Below are positions 19,720 to 28,549 of a stretch of 64,000 bases of DNA, in pieces (within the stretch, counting starts at the first letter, position 1; each line of letters opens with the position of its first letter). A model generated the notes under the pieces. The model saw only the letters and a list, made by a program, of their open reading frames with translations, was not told the origin of the DNA and searched no databases. Source of the stretch: Roseovarius sp. EL26 (GTDB lineage: Bacteria; Pseudomonadota; Alphaproteobacteria; Rhodobacterales; Rhodobacteraceae); the NCBI RefSeq assembly GCF_900327775.1, contig NZ_OUMZ01000006.1, positions 248,001-312,000 on the forward strand, written 5' to 3'. Both the position numbers and the translations under genes were made by a program.

Positions 19720-20736
19720 ATGACTGATACACAAACACTTAGCTTGGCTGAGATCGAGGCGCTTTCACTGAAGGCTCTGATGGTTGCCGGCACGTCCGAG
19801 GAAAACGCGAAACCCTTGGCCGTGGCCACCGCAGCGACCGAAGCGGACGGTGTGGCCAGCCACGGTCTGGCCTATATCCCGATCTATTGCGAGCATGTTC
19901 AATGCGGTAAAGTGGATGGTCAAGCCAAGCCTGTGATGGCGCAACCCCGTCCGGGTGTGGTGACAGTTGATGCCGCCACCGGTTTTGCCCATTCGGCAAT
20001 TGATATGGGATTTCAAAAGCTTATCGATGCTGCGAAAGAGCAAGGTATCGCTGCGCTGGCAATCAACAACAGCTATAACTGCGGCGTTCTGGGCTATCAT
20101 ACCTACCGTCTGGCGCAGGCTGGCATGGTCGGTTTGGGGTTCACTAACGCGCCGGCATCCATCGCACCATCAGGCGGGTCAAAACCTGTGGTTGGTACCA
20201 ACCCGTTTTCACTGGCTGTGCCGGGCGGTGACGGCGAACCTGCGCTGCTGATCGACCAAAGTGCCAGCACGATTGCCAAGTCCGAGGTGATGAAACACGC
20301 CCGCGAGGGTAAGGCTATTCCTGTTGGTTGGGCACTAGATATGGACGGAAACCCAACAACAGACCCAAATGTTGGGTTGAAAGGGTCAATGGCACCGTCC
20401 GGTGGATACAAGGGTGTTGGGGTTGCACTGGTGACTGAGGTGATGGCGGCGGCATTGGCCGGGGCCACATTGGGTATTCATGCGTCACCATTTTCCGGCA
20501 CCGCAGGCGGGCCGCCAAAAACTGGGCAATTCTTTATGGCGATTGATCCGGGTGCCACGTCAGGTGGGTTCTTTGCTGAGCGAATTCAAGACCTTATCGG
20601 TGCGATCCGTGCGCAAGACGGCGCGCATATTCCGGGTGATGGCCGCACAGGTAAACGTAAGGTCAACCGCGAGGCGGGTGTGGCCGTGAACGTGGCCACA
20701 TTGGACAAGATCAACGCCATCATCGCGGCGGGATAA
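19720..20736 (+). CDS. Ldh-family (malate/L-lactate-type) NAD(P)-dependent oxidoreductase
   Basis: 338 residues of the YlbC/Ldh family, unrelated to Rossmann lactate dehydrogenases; members reduce 2-oxo acids or cyclic imines such as delta1-pyrroline-2-carboxylate. Signatures: EADGVASHGLAYIPIYCEHV (about residues 41-60), the NNSYNCGVLGYH catalytic-histidine region, and GTNPFSLAVPG. A GAGGA ribosome site precedes the ATG. Last gene of the LysR-controlled operon; with a ketoglutarate-semialdehyde-type dehydrogenase upstream, a cyclic imino acid or hydroxyproline-like substrate is possible but unproven. Confidence 0.9.
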   Translation: MTDTQTLSLAEIEALSLKALMVAGTSEENAKPLAVATAATEADGVASHGLAYIPIYCEHVQCGKVDGQAKPVMAQPRPGVVTVDAATGFAHSAIDMGFQKLIDAAKEQGIAALAINNSYNCGVLGYHTYRLAQAGMVGLGFTNAPASIAPSGGSKPVVGTNPFSLAVPGGDGEPALLIDQSASTIAKSEVMKHAREGKAIPVGWALDMDGNPTTDPNVGLKGSMAPSGGYKGVGVALVTEVMAAALAGATLGIHASPFSGTAGGPPKTGQFFMAIDPGATSGGFFAERIQDLIGAIRAQDGAHIPGDGRTGKRKVNREAGVAVNVATLDKINAIIAAG

Positions 20737-20776
20737 ACGTACAGGCTGTACAGGTTGTACGCGGGTTATGTACGTA
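20735..20776. repeat. GTAC-rich palindromic repeat, copy 1
   Basis: AAACGTACAGGCTGTAC (20735-20751) is followed by further GTAC units (GGTTGTAC, ATGTACGT). The same 17 bases recur at 57596-57612. Both copies sit at gene ends, suggesting a small dispersed intergenic element. Confidence 0.6.
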
Positions 20777-20792
20777 AATCGTGAAATTGGAA

Positions 20793-20819
20793 GGGTGGGC
20801 ACCGTGCCCGCCCTTTTTT
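20793..20819 (+). terminator. Terminator of the LysR-controlled operon
   Basis: GGGTGGGCA (20793-20801) pairs with TGCCCGCCC (20805-20813) with one G-T pair, followed by six T. Confidence 0.88.
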
Positions 20820-20911
20820 GTTGCGATCACTCCAGAAATGCGATTGCGACGCTGATGATTCACCCATAGGGAGAGGTGGGGCTAAGAAAACACTCAGACG
20901 GAGTACCACTA

Positions 20912-21292
20912 ATGATTAAACAATTTACCCTTATGTGCTGTGCCGCCGTTATGTTGAGCGCTTGCGGTTCAACATGGTCGCATTCGAATGTTGATACGCA
21001 GCAATTGGTCGATCCCGGCGCCCCAACCAAGGCCGAAGACGTGCTGGTCACCACCAGCAATTCGCCCGGCCGCCCCTATACCAAGATCACTGACCTGAAG
21101 GTTGCGGTGAACAAAACAACCGCCTTTCACCCCAGCCCGACACCTGAACTGGTGACCGCGAAACTGAAACAAGAAGCAGCCAAGATCGGCGCGGATGCGG
21201 TGATTAACACCAAGATCAGCAAAGTCCATGTTGGCGCGCTAAGCTGGGGTGTGCGTAATGGTTCTGGCGAAGCGGTTAAATACAACGATTGA
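20912..21292 (+). CDS. Small lipoprotein
   Basis: 126 residues from ATG 20912 (GGAG site at 20900-20903; the upstream ATG 20876 is less well placed). Lipobox LSAC puts the lipidated cysteine at residue 20, followed by G. The C-terminal KLKQEAAKIGADAVINTKI stretch resembles YbjQ/DUF-type lipoproteins in which a helix precedes an ADAV strand. Probably outer-membrane anchored; function unknown. A strong terminator follows it. Confidence 0.85.
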   Translation: MIKQFTLMCCAAVMLSACGSTWSHSNVDTQQLVDPGAPTKAEDVLVTTSNSPGRPYTKITDLKVAVNKTTAFHPSPTPELVTAKLKQEAAKIGADAVINTKISKVHVGALSWGVRNGSGEAVKYND

Positions 21293-21320
21293 GTTTAAGC
21301 TTTGATCGGATGATACGTAG

Positions 21321-21345
21321 GGTGGGCAGTTTGCCCACCTTTTTT
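21321..21345 (+). terminator. Terminator of the lipoprotein gene
   Basis: Perfect GGTGGGCA/TGCCCACC hairpin (21321-21339) with a GTT loop and a T6 tail. The outer GTAGGGTGG (21318-21326) also pairs with CCACCCTAC (21370-21378), so the hairpin is part of a larger inverted repeat. Confidence 0.87.
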
Positions 21346-21410
21346 GTTTGTGGGTGGCGGGATGAAAATCCACCCTACGAAAACTCCAGCCGTGGCGCTT
21401 GCGGCACGGC

Positions 21411-21464
21411 CAGCGCCCGACCGCCGCCATGGGCGGGTGTTTCGCCTCCGCCCGCGGTCGTGCT
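21411..21464. repeat. REP-like imperfect palindrome
   Basis: CAGCGCCCGACCGCCGCC and CCGCCCGCGGTCGTGCT face each other around GGGCGGGTGTTTCGC, giving a GC-rich imperfect inverted repeat of about 54 bases in the 215-base gap between the lipoprotein and the AT-rich genes. No coding frame is convincing here. Confidence 0.5.
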
Positions 21465-21507
21465 ATGAGGGAAATTGTTTGAAGTTTACACCGCGAAAGC
21501 CAACCAT

Positions 21508-21906
21508 TTACTCATTTGGTGAGGGTAACGCATTTTGATACATTTCATTTGGCAACCCCACGCGTGGAGCATTGATAAGATAGGGAAAAATTTCCGGGGA
21601 TTGAAAAAGAACTCTATCTCGCTTCCAGTAGAATGTATAAATCTTGTTCGTTTGACTGGGGATATCTGTCGTCGTTGGCTGTCCCCATCCCGTGTACAAG
21701 AAAATCCAATCGCCGGGTTGAATGAGACCTTTACCTAACCAAAACAAATTATCATTGATTGGGAAAACAGAATTTTGCGATTGTCGCATGCCTAACCCAA
21801 TCCAATAGTGTCCTAAGTCACAGTAGGTTTGTGCTCGCATCACAACACGTTCTGAGTTTCCTATCCCTCTATCTGTGACGCCTTCAATTTTTATAGGGTC
21901 AATCAT
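21508..21906 (-). CDS. Orphan protein, second gene of the AT-rich pair after parE
   Basis: 132 residues, not recognised. No signal peptide. It is rich in aromatic residues and reads as a small beta-rich domain: DLGHYWIGLGMRQ, then GDWIFLYTGWG and NKIYTFYWKRDRVLF. Its ATG overlaps the end of the preceding gene by eight bases, so the two are coupled. Base composition is clearly lower in GC than the parE and lipoprotein genes at either side, a sign of separate origin. A toxin, immunity or phage-type role would be speculation. Confidence 0.65.
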   Translation of the reverse strand: MIDPIKIEGVTDRGIGNSERVVMRAQTYCDLGHYWIGLGMRQSQNSVFPINDNLFWLGKGLIQPGDWIFLYTGWGQPTTTDIPSQTNKIYTFYWKRDRVLFQSPEIFPYLINAPRVGLPNEMYQNALPSPNE

Positions 21907-22438
21907 TGTTGGAGCCCCGCGAGTGAATTAATGGGGTGGCGAAGCCGATTAAAAAAAGCAAACAGCCCACAATTAGAATAACCTTCCCTTGGTCATTTTC
22001 GAAATCCGACGATCCAATACTAATTAGCAACGTTGCTAGTGCATAAATTGCAGTGCAGATCCAGTTAACTTTCCCTAATGATTGAGTTTCGCTTTGCTTT
22101 TTAGCCAAGGCGATTTTCAATTCTGTTTTTTGGTCGATTAAGTCGTGGATATCATTTCTATTATCCGTTATTTCGGCCTTTCTTTCAGCCAACTCTCTTT
22201 CAAGTTGGAGATATGCCGCGACGGTTATCTGCGTTGAAACCCGGCCGCCAAAAGTTCCAGAATTTCTGTCGCCTAGTTCACTTAATTTAAGGGCAAGGGG
22301 CCTATCTGAAAACGGGCCTTCAGTGAAATTGTCTAATATTTCCACCTCACTACTCTGCTTTTCAGCGGCAACGCCGCTTTGTGCCGGTGTTAGGTCAGGA
22401 GGAGTATAATTTTGGAAACTAGTTGTCTTATCACTCAA
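21899..22438 (-). CDS. Coiled-coil, two-helix membrane protein, first gene of the AT-rich pair
   Basis: 179 residues. A disordered N-terminus (about 1-75) leads to a charged coiled coil (about 75-118, LERELAERKAEITDNRNDIHDL) and two C-terminal membrane helices (about 125-142 and 150-170), with a short tail. It starts at TTG 22438, directly overlapping the parE stop (TTTGAGTG), so it may be translated by termination-reinitiation; a later start at a GTG near residue 31 is also possible. Function unknown; low-GC relative to neighbours. Confidence 0.65.
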   Translation of the reverse strand: MSDKTTSFQNYTPPDLTPAQSGVAAEKQSSEVEILDNFTEGPFSDRPLALKLSELGDRNSGTFGGRVSTQITVAAYLQLERELAERKAEITDNRNDIHDLIDQKTELKIALAKKQSETQSLGKVNWICTAIYALATLLISIGSSDFENDQGKVILIVGCLLFLIGFATPLIHSRGSNND

Positions 22439-24390
22439 ACATCCAACTCCTCCACAAAACGGGCGTTCTCCTGAATGTATTCAAACCGCAGTTCGGGTTT
22501 TTTGCCCATCAGGCGTTCGACCAGATCGGCGGTTTCGCCCGGTTCATCCTCATCAATAGTGACGCGGATCAGCTTGCGGGTTGCGGGGTCCATGGTGGTT
22601 TCTTTGAGGTCTTTGGCGTCCATTTCACCAAGACCCTTAAAGCGCTGCATGTCGATCTTGCCCTTGCCGCCCAGACCCTTTTCCATCAGCGCGTCTTTTT
22701 CCGCGTCATTGGCCACGTAGACCCGTTTCGCCCCTTGGGTCAGACGGTAGAGCGGGGGACAGGCCAGATACAAATGCCCGGCATCGATGAGCGGGCGCAT
22801 CTGGGTGAAGAAGAAGGTCATCAGCAATGATGCGATATGCGCGCCATCGACGTCGGCGTCGGTCATGATGATGATCTTTTCATAGCGCAGATCGTCGATG
22901 TTGAACTTGGTGCCCATGCCGCAACCAAGGCTTTCACACAGGTCGGAAATTTCCGCATTGGTGCCCAGTTTTGAGCTGGCCGCACCCAACACGTTGAGGA
23001 TCTTACCCTTGAGCGGCAGTAGTGCCTGCGTTTTACGGTTGCGCGCGCCTTTGCCAGAGCCACCGGCGCTGTCGCCCTCCACAATAAACAGCTCGGTGCC
23101 TTCGCGGTCTTTTGACGAACAATCGGTCAGCTTGCCGGGCAGGCGCAGTTTTTTGGTGGCAGACTTGCGCTGGGTTTCTTTTTCTTGGCGGCGGCGCAGG
23201 CGTTCCTCGGCCCGCAGGACCAGAAAATCAAGGATGGCCCCGGCTGATTTGGTGTCAGAGGCGAGCCAGTTGTCAAAGTGGTCGCGAACCGAGTTTTCAA
23301 CCAGTCGCTGTGCTTCGACCGTGGCAAGGCGGTCTTTGGTCTGGCCGACGAATTCTGGCTCGCTGATGAAGCAGCTGACCAATGCGCAGCCGCCGGTCAT
23401 CAGGTCATCGCGGGTGATCTGCGCGGCCTTTTTGTTGGAGACTAGCTCGCCATACGCCTTGATGCCCTTGAGGATGGCAGCCCAGAAGCCAGCGACATGC
23501 GTGCCGCCCTCGGGCGTGGGGACGGTGTTACAGTAGGATTGGATGAAGCCGTCGCGTGCGGGTGTCCAGTTGATCGCCCATTCGACCTTGCCGGGGGTGT
23601 TGAATTTCTCGTTGAAATCAACGGTGCCCGCAAACGGCGCGTCGGCATAGGTTGAGGCGGAACCAAGGGTTTCCTTAAGGTAGTCGCTGAGGCCGCCGGG
23701 GAAGTGGAATGTCGCCTCTTGCGGGGTGTCGCCGTCGGCAATGGCGGATTTCCAACGAATTTCGACGCCTGAGAAGAGGTAGGCCTTGGAGCGGATCGAT
23801 TTGAACAGGCGGGCGGGTTTGAACCGGTGATGGCCAAAGATTTGTTCATCGGCGTGGAAGGTTACCGTGGTGCCGCGGCGGTTGGGGGCGGCGCCGACTT
23901 TTTCCACCGGGCCCTGCGGGATGCCGCGTGAAAAGCGTTGCTCATAGAGTTCCTTGTTGCGGGCGACTTGGACGACCATGGAATCCGAGAGCGCGTTCAC
24001 GACCGAGGCCCCGACCCCGTGCAGACCGCCCGAGGTTTGGTAGGCCTTGCCGCTGAATTTTCCGCCTGCGTGCAGGGTGCACAGGATCACCTCTAGCGCG
24101 GATTTGTCGGGGAACTTGGGATGGGGATCAACCGGGATGCCGCGGCCGTTGTCGCGGATGGTGACGGAGTAATCCTCGTGCAGCTCTACCTCAATCCGGT
24201 TGGCGTGACCGGCGACCGCCTCGTCCATCGAGTTATCGAGAACCTCAGCCACCAGATGGTGTAACGCGCGCTCATCCGTGCCGCCGATGTACATGCCGGG
24301 GCGTTTGCGAACGGGTTCCAGCCCCTCCAGCACTTCAATGGAAGAGGCGTCGTAGGTCTCGGGCGCGGTGCCCTCGAGGAGGTCGGTCAT
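22435..24390 (-). CDS. parE: DNA topoisomerase IV subunit B
   Basis: 651 residues from ATG 24390 (the open frame runs further upstream to 24615 without similarity). GHKL ATPase elements DNSMDEAVAG, DNGRGIPVD and QTSGGLHGVGASVVNALS fall in the first 150 residues; the TOPRIM metal site is EGDSAGGSGKGARNRKTQAL and DADVDGAH. With ParC it decatenates replicated chromosomes. GyrB is the alternative, but the short length without the GyrB insert and QTSGGLHGVGASVV fit ParE. Its stop overlaps the start of an AT-rich gene, an unusual follower. Confidence 0.93.
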   Translation of the reverse strand: MTDLLEGTAPETYDASSIEVLEGLEPVRKRPGMYIGGTDERALHHLVAEVLDNSMDEAVAGHANRIEVELHEDYSVTIRDNGRGIPVDPHPKFPDKSALEVILCTLHAGGKFSGKAYQTSGGLHGVGASVVNALSDSMVVQVARNKELYEQRFSRGIPQGPVEKVGAAPNRRGTTVTFHADEQIFGHHRFKPARLFKSIRSKAYLFSGVEIRWKSAIADGDTPQEATFHFPGGLSDYLKETLGSASTYADAPFAGTVDFNEKFNTPGKVEWAINWTPARDGFIQSYCNTVPTPEGGTHVAGFWAAILKGIKAYGELVSNKKAAQITRDDLMTGGCALVSCFISEPEFVGQTKDRLATVEAQRLVENSVRDHFDNWLASDTKSAGAILDFLVLRAEERLRRRQEKETQRKSATKKLRLPGKLTDCSSKDREGTELFIVEGDSAGGSGKGARNRKTQALLPLKGKILNVLGAASSKLGTNAEISDLCESLGCGMGTKFNIDDLRYEKIIIMTDADVDGAHIASLLMTFFFTQMRPLIDAGHLYLACPPLYRLTQGAKRVYVANDAEKDALMEKGLGGKGKIDMQRFKGLGEMDAKDLKETTMDPATRKLIRVTIDEDEPGETADLVERLMGKKPELRFEYIQENARFVEELDV

Positions 24391-24563
24391 GGGCTGCTCA
24401 TTTTGCTTTTGCTTGGTGGCATTAGACCATTGTGGGCCGGGTTGGGCAAGCGGGAGATCGCCAATGAGATCAGAAGAATAATTGGAGAATGTTTGACCCT
24501 GATCAATGTGGGCTGACCGAAAGCGAATTATAGTTGCGAAGAAATGAAGCGACAGGAGTGAAC

Positions 24564-24800
24564 ATGTCTCATACCCCTCATGAGTTAGCTGAAGAATTTC
24601 CGGAACTTGCGGCAAAGATTGCTGATCTGAAACAGAGTGATACGCATTTTGCGCGTTTGACGGAGGAGTATCACGAGATCAATCGTGCCGTGCACCGGGC
24701 CGAGACGAATGTGGAGCCGGTGGAGGAGTTGACCGAGGTTGATATGCGCAAGAAGCGTGGCGCGCTCAAAGATGAGATCTATCGCCTGCTGTCTGCTTGA
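24564..24800 (+). CDS. YdcH family protein (DUF465)
   Basis: 78-residue helical protein from ATG 24564 (AGGAG site at 24554). SHTPHELAEEFPELAAKI and the charged AHFARLTEEYHEINRAVHRAE-like second helix are typical of the small YdcH/DUF465 family, of unknown function, common in alphaproteobacteria. It precedes ppk2 with a 99-base gap containing a stable hairpin. Confidence 0.85.
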   Translation: MSHTPHELAEEFPELAAKIADLKQSDTHFARLTEEYHEINRAVHRAETNVEPVEELTEVDMRKKRGALKDEIYRLLSA

Positions 24801-24819
24801 AGAGGACGAGATTTGGAAT

Positions 24820-24854
24820 GGACGCGTTGACGGGGAACATTGGTCAACGTGTCC
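24820..24854. repeat. Inverted repeat between ydcH-like gene and ppk2
   Basis: GGACGCGTTGAC (24820-24831) pairs with GTCAACGTGTCC (24843-24854) with one G-T pair and an 11-base loop. No real T-tract follows, so it may be a weak terminator or a ppk2 leader structure. Confidence 0.6.
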
Positions 24855-24899
24855 GCACCATATTTGCATGAATTGATTTGAGGATGTGAGGAGACGATT

Positions 24900-25841
24900 A
24901 TGACAGCGACAGTGAAGACAAAAGCAGTAAAACCGCAACCGCAGGGAAGCACCACGAAACCCGCCAATCAGGAGCCAATTCAGGTTAAGCCTGAGGAGGT
25001 GCGGCATGCCTTTGAAAATGGCGTCTATCCCTACACAACCAAGATGTCGCGTAAGGAATATGAGGAACTGAAGGCCGCTTTGCAGGCCGAATTGTTGAAA
25101 GTACAACATTGGGCGCAGGAAACTGGGCAGAAGTTTGTATTGTTGTTTGAAGGGCGCGATGCCGCTGGCAAGGGTGGCGCAATCAAACGGTTCATGGAGC
25201 ATCTGAATCCGCGTCTGGCGCGGGTGGTGGCATTGAATAAACCCACCGATAAAGAGCGTGGGCAGTGGTACTTTCAGCGCTATATTCAGCATTTGCCAAC
25301 CACAGGTGAGATGGTTTTGTATGACCGGTCTTGGTACAATCGTGCGGGTGTTGAGCGGGTAATGGGATTTTGCCAGCCTAACGAATACCTGGAGTTCATG
25401 CGCCAGACGCCAGAGATGGAGCGGATGATGGTGCGGTCGGGTATTCAGCTTTATAAATATTGGTTTTCGGTCACGCAAGATGAACAGAAATGTCGGTTTG
25501 ACGCTCGCGAAACTGATCCGCTGAAACGGTGGAAGCTGTCGCCCATCGATAAGGCCAGCCTGAACAAGTGGTCAGATTATACCGAAGCAAAGGAGGCGAT
25601 GTTTTTCTATACTGACACCGCCGATGCCCCTTGGACGGTGATCAAATCCAACGACAAAAAGCGTGCGCGGATCAATTGCATGATGCATTTTCTGAACTCG
25701 TTGGATTATCCGGGCAAAGATACCAAACTTGTGTCAGAACCAGACCCGTTGATCGTTGGACAGGCGCATCATGTCATTCACCGGGCGGATCACATTCTGG
25801 GCACGGCTTTGCACCCGGACACGCGTGTGAAGCAGGCCTGA
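24900..25841 (+). CDS. ppk2: Polyphosphate kinase 2 family protein
   Basis: 313 residues. Walker A is GRDAAGKG (85-92) and the Walker B/lid region is LYDRSWYNRAGVERVMGF; HLNPRLARVVALNKPT and TDPLKRWKLSPIDKASL are PPK2 signatures. PPK2 enzymes transfer phosphate between polyphosphate and nucleotides, usually making GTP or ATP from the diphosphate. A single PPK2 domain with an N-terminal basic extension suggests the class I nucleoside-diphosphate-phosphorylating type; class is inferred. The genes after it are unrelated. Confidence 0.94.
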   Translation: MTATVKTKAVKPQPQGSTTKPANQEPIQVKPEEVRHAFENGVYPYTTKMSRKEYEELKAALQAELLKVQHWAQETGQKFVLLFEGRDAAGKGGAIKRFMEHLNPRLARVVALNKPTDKERGQWYFQRYIQHLPTTGEMVLYDRSWYNRAGVERVMGFCQPNEYLEFMRQTPEMERMMVRSGIQLYKYWFSVTQDEQKCRFDARETDPLKRWKLSPIDKASLNKWSDYTEAKEAMFFYTDTADAPWTVIKSNDKKRARINCMMHFLNSLDYPGKDTKLVSEPDPLIVGQAHHVIHRADHILGTALHPDTRVKQA

Positions 25842-25903
25842 AGTGCGTATTCAGATCCATTAATTTTTCTTGAACTTTGTAATCTAGCCGTTGCTATTGA
25901 TTG

Positions 25904-25942
25904 GGCTTTGTGGCGATACCAGATTGTGATCGCCACAAAGCC
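25904..25942 (+). promoter_or_regulatory. Perfect 14-bp hairpin in the leader of the peptide-binding-protein gene
   Basis: GGCTTTGTGGCGAT (25904-25917) pairs exactly with ATCGCCACAAAGCC (25929-25942), loop 11 bases, and ends just before the AAAGG ribosome site (25946-25950) of the ATG at 25960. No T-run follows, so it looks like an RNA-stability or translation-control element, or an operator, rather than a ppk2 terminator. Confidence 0.6.
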
Positions 25943-25959
25943 AACAAAGGACAATAGCC

Positions 25960-27624
25960 ATGGCCCGCAAAACGACCCAACTCAGTCAGCAGCACCCTGC
26001 GGCAGTGCGTTATGCGGGAGAGTATAAGTCCAAGCAGTTGAGCCGGCGGGAATTTCTGGCACGAGCAACTGCGTTGGGTGTGAGCAGTGCGGCGGCTTAT
26101 GGGTTGGTTGGTTTAGTTGCACCGTCTCAGGCACAGGCGGCCCCCCAGCAAGGTGGTACGTTGCGTTGTCAGATGGAGGTTCGGGCGCTCAAGGACACCC
26201 GCACCTTTGATTGGCCTGAGATCGCCAATGTCACCCGCGGCACGCTGGAATATCTGGTCGAATACAACAGCGACGGGTCATTCCGGGGGATGTTGCTGGA
26301 GCGCTGGGCGGCCAATGCGGATGCGACCGAGTTCACGCTTTACCTGCGTAAGGGTATCAAGTGGAACAACGGCGATGATTTCACCGCCGAGGATGTTGTT
26401 CGTAACTTTGCGCGCTGGGCTGATAAGACGGTTGAGGGCAATTCGATGGCCGGGCGCATGGCTACGTTGATCGACCCTGAGACGCAAATGCTGATCGATG
26501 GGTCCGTGACGGCGGTGGATGATCATACTGTGTTGGTCAGCATGCCCAGGCCGGATATTACAATCATTCCTAGCATTGCCGACTATCCGGCAGCCGTAGT
26601 GCACAGCAGTTATGACCCCAATCAGATGATCGACCTGGTGGGAACCGGCCCTTATGTGGTTGAACGCAATGAGCCCGGCGTGGGCGCCACACTGGCGCGC
26701 AATGAGGCGCACGAGTGGTGGGGTACTGAAATTTACGGCGGGCCTTATCTGGACCGGATCGAATATGTCGATGCTGGCAGTGACCCTGCTAATTGGCTTG
26801 CTGCCGCGCAGGCAGATGAGGTGGACATGGTGCATCGCTCAGAAGGGGTTCTGGCGGAACAGCTCTCTGAGTTGGGTTGGACCCTGTCTGAGGTGGCGAC
26901 GGCGGCCACGGTTGTGGTGCGCGCCAATCAGCGGGCGGAAGTGGTCGGCGTGCGCCCCTATGCGGAAAAACGCGTGCGCCGTGCTTTACAAATGGCCGTG
27001 GATAATGTGCGGGTTCTAGATGAGGCGGCAGACGGCAAAGGTGTGGTGGGTGAAAACCACCATGTCGCCCCGGTGCATCCGGAATATGCCAAACTGCCGG
27101 CCATGTCCTATGATCCCGATACTGCCCGGGCCTTCATGGAACAGACTGGCATGAAGGATTTTGAGCACGAGCTGATTTCGAGCGAAGAAAGCTGGGTCAA
27201 AAATACGGCTGACGCGGTGGCGGCGCAGTTGAATGAGGCGGGGATCAAAGTGAAACGCTCGGTTTTGCCGGGCGATGAGTTCCGCGACAACTGGATGAAC
27301 TATCCATTCAGTGCGACCAGCTGGAACCACCGTCCTTTGGGCGTACAGATCCATGCGCTGGCCTATCGATCAGGTGAGGCGTGGAACGAATTTGGCTGGT
27401 CGAACAAAGAGTTTGACGACCTGTTGGCCGAAGCACTGTCGCTGGCCGATGCTTATCAGCGCCGTAAGGTGATGAAGCAGATGGAGAAGCTGATTCAGAA
27501 CGATGGCGTGACGATCCAACCGATCTGGAGCAAGATCTTTCGCAACGCCAAACCGGGGCTGAGTGGTGTGGGTCAGCAGATCTCGTTCGAGCATCATCAC
27601 TATAAATTTGGTTGGGAAAGCTGA
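25960..27624 (+). CDS. Peptide/opine-type ABC transporter substrate-binding protein (family 5)
   Basis: 554 residues with a Tat signal peptide: the twin arginine motif SRREFLAR (28-35), a hydrophobic segment and a predicted cleavage after AQA (about residue 61). The mature protein has the family 5 fold ([29 protein letters not shown] segments). It imports peptides or related ligands. No permease or ATPase is adjacent, so it must use a transporter elsewhere or act in sensing. It ends 100 bases before the DUF547 gene. Confidence 0.88.
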   Translation: MARKTTQLSQQHPAAVRYAGEYKSKQLSRREFLARATALGVSSAAAYGLVGLVAPSQAQAAPQQGGTLRCQMEVRALKDTRTFDWPEIANVTRGTLEYLVEYNSDGSFRGMLLERWAANADATEFTLYLRKGIKWNNGDDFTAEDVVRNFARWADKTVEGNSMAGRMATLIDPETQMLIDGSVTAVDDHTVLVSMPRPDITIIPSIADYPAAVVHSSYDPNQMIDLVGTGPYVVERNEPGVGATLARNEAHEWWGTEIYGGPYLDRIEYVDAGSDPANWLAAAQADEVDMVHRSEGVLAEQLSELGWTLSEVATAATVVVRANQRAEVVGVRPYAEKRVRRALQMAVDNVRVLDEAADGKGVVGENHHVAPVHPEYAKLPAMSYDPDTARAFMEQTGMKDFEHELISSEESWVKNTADAVAAQLNEAGIKVKRSVLPGDEFRDNWMNYPFSATSWNHRPLGVQIHALAYRSGEAWNEFGWSNKEFDDLLAEALSLADAYQRRKVMKQMEKLIQNDGVTIQPIWSKIFRNAKPGLSGVGQQISFEHHHYKFGWES

Positions 27625-27724
27625 TCACGATTTCGAACACGTCAGATCACTGAAAAGATATTGGTCTGTGGGGTGGGTGAGCCGGTAAAATCCTGAATGA
27701 CGCAGGATTGCGAAAGGTTACCCC

Positions 27725-28549
27725 ATGCTCCGGTTTGTTTTGATTGCTTTATCGATGTTAGCTCTGTCAGCCTGCGCTTCGCTTGAGAGATTGGCGATCC
27801 CTGACAACAGCCTGACTCGTCCCGATGTGCGTGGTAGCGGTACTGTGGCGCGGTTGGACCATAGAGTTTGGGACAGTTTTTTGCAGGACCATACGCGCAA
27901 GGATCCGGCGGGTGTGGTGCGGGTTGGATATGCAAAGGTTTCAGACTCTGATCATGCTGAATTAAAGCAATATTTGCGAATGTTGATAGCCGTTGATGTA
28001 GCCATGCTGACCAAAGAAGCGCAGCTGGCGTATTGGGTGAATCTTTATAATGCGCTGACGGTGGATGTGATTTTGGATCACTATCCGGTGGCGTCGATCC
28101 GTAACATCAAGGGCAAAGGGTTTGACTTGGGGCCGTGGGAAGACAAGCGCCTGCTGGTGAATGGTGTCGAAACCAGCCTGCATGATATCGAGCATGGGAT
28201 CATCCGTCCGCTGTGGCCGGATATGCCGGAAATTCATTATGTGTTGAATTGCGCTGCCGTAGGGTGCCCTAACCTGGGACAGCGGGCTTACACGGCGAAG
28301 AACATCACCGACGCTTTAGGGGTGGCAGCGCGGTCTTATGTGAATGATCCGCGTGGGATTCGGGTAAGCGAGAGCGGGCAGATCACTGCCTCAAAGATTT
28401 ATAGCTGGTATCTGGATGATTTTGGCGGATCAGAGGTAGCTGTGCTGGACCATATCCGGGGTTACGCCGCGCCAGAGCTGCGGGCGAAACTTGCGGGCAA
28501 GACGCGCATCCAACGCTATGAATACGATTGGGCGCTTAATGGGTTCTGA
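27725..28549 (+). CDS. DUF547 lipoprotein
   Basis: 274 residues with lipobox LSAC (about residues 15-18) in a short signal peptide. DUF547 signatures are clear: YWVNLYNALTVDVIL, FDLGPWEDKRL and YVLNCAAVGCPNLG. DUF547 proteins are widespread and of unknown function, some with a cysteine/histidine-containing fold. Its stop is one base from the stop of the convergent radical SAM gene, so no terminator separates them. Whether the two act together is open. Confidence 0.9.
   Translation: MLRFVLIALSMLALSACASLERLAIPDNSLTRPDVRGSGTVARLDHRVWDSFLQDHTRKDPAGVVRVGYAKVSDSDHAELKQYLRMLIAVDVAMLTKEAQLAYWVNLYNALTVDVILDHYPVASIRNIKGKGFDLGPWEDKRLLVNGVETSLHDIEHGIIRPLWPDMPEIHYVLNCAAVGCPNLGQRAYTAKNITDALGVAARSYVNDPRGIRVSESGQITASKIYSWYLDDFGGSEVAVLDHIRGYAAPELRAKLAGKTRIQRYEYDWALNGF

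Noticed and set aside
24585..25478. Minus-strand open frame (297 codons) over ppk2 and the YdcH-like gene
   Set aside because: Both plus-strand genes have clear family motifs; this frame has none.
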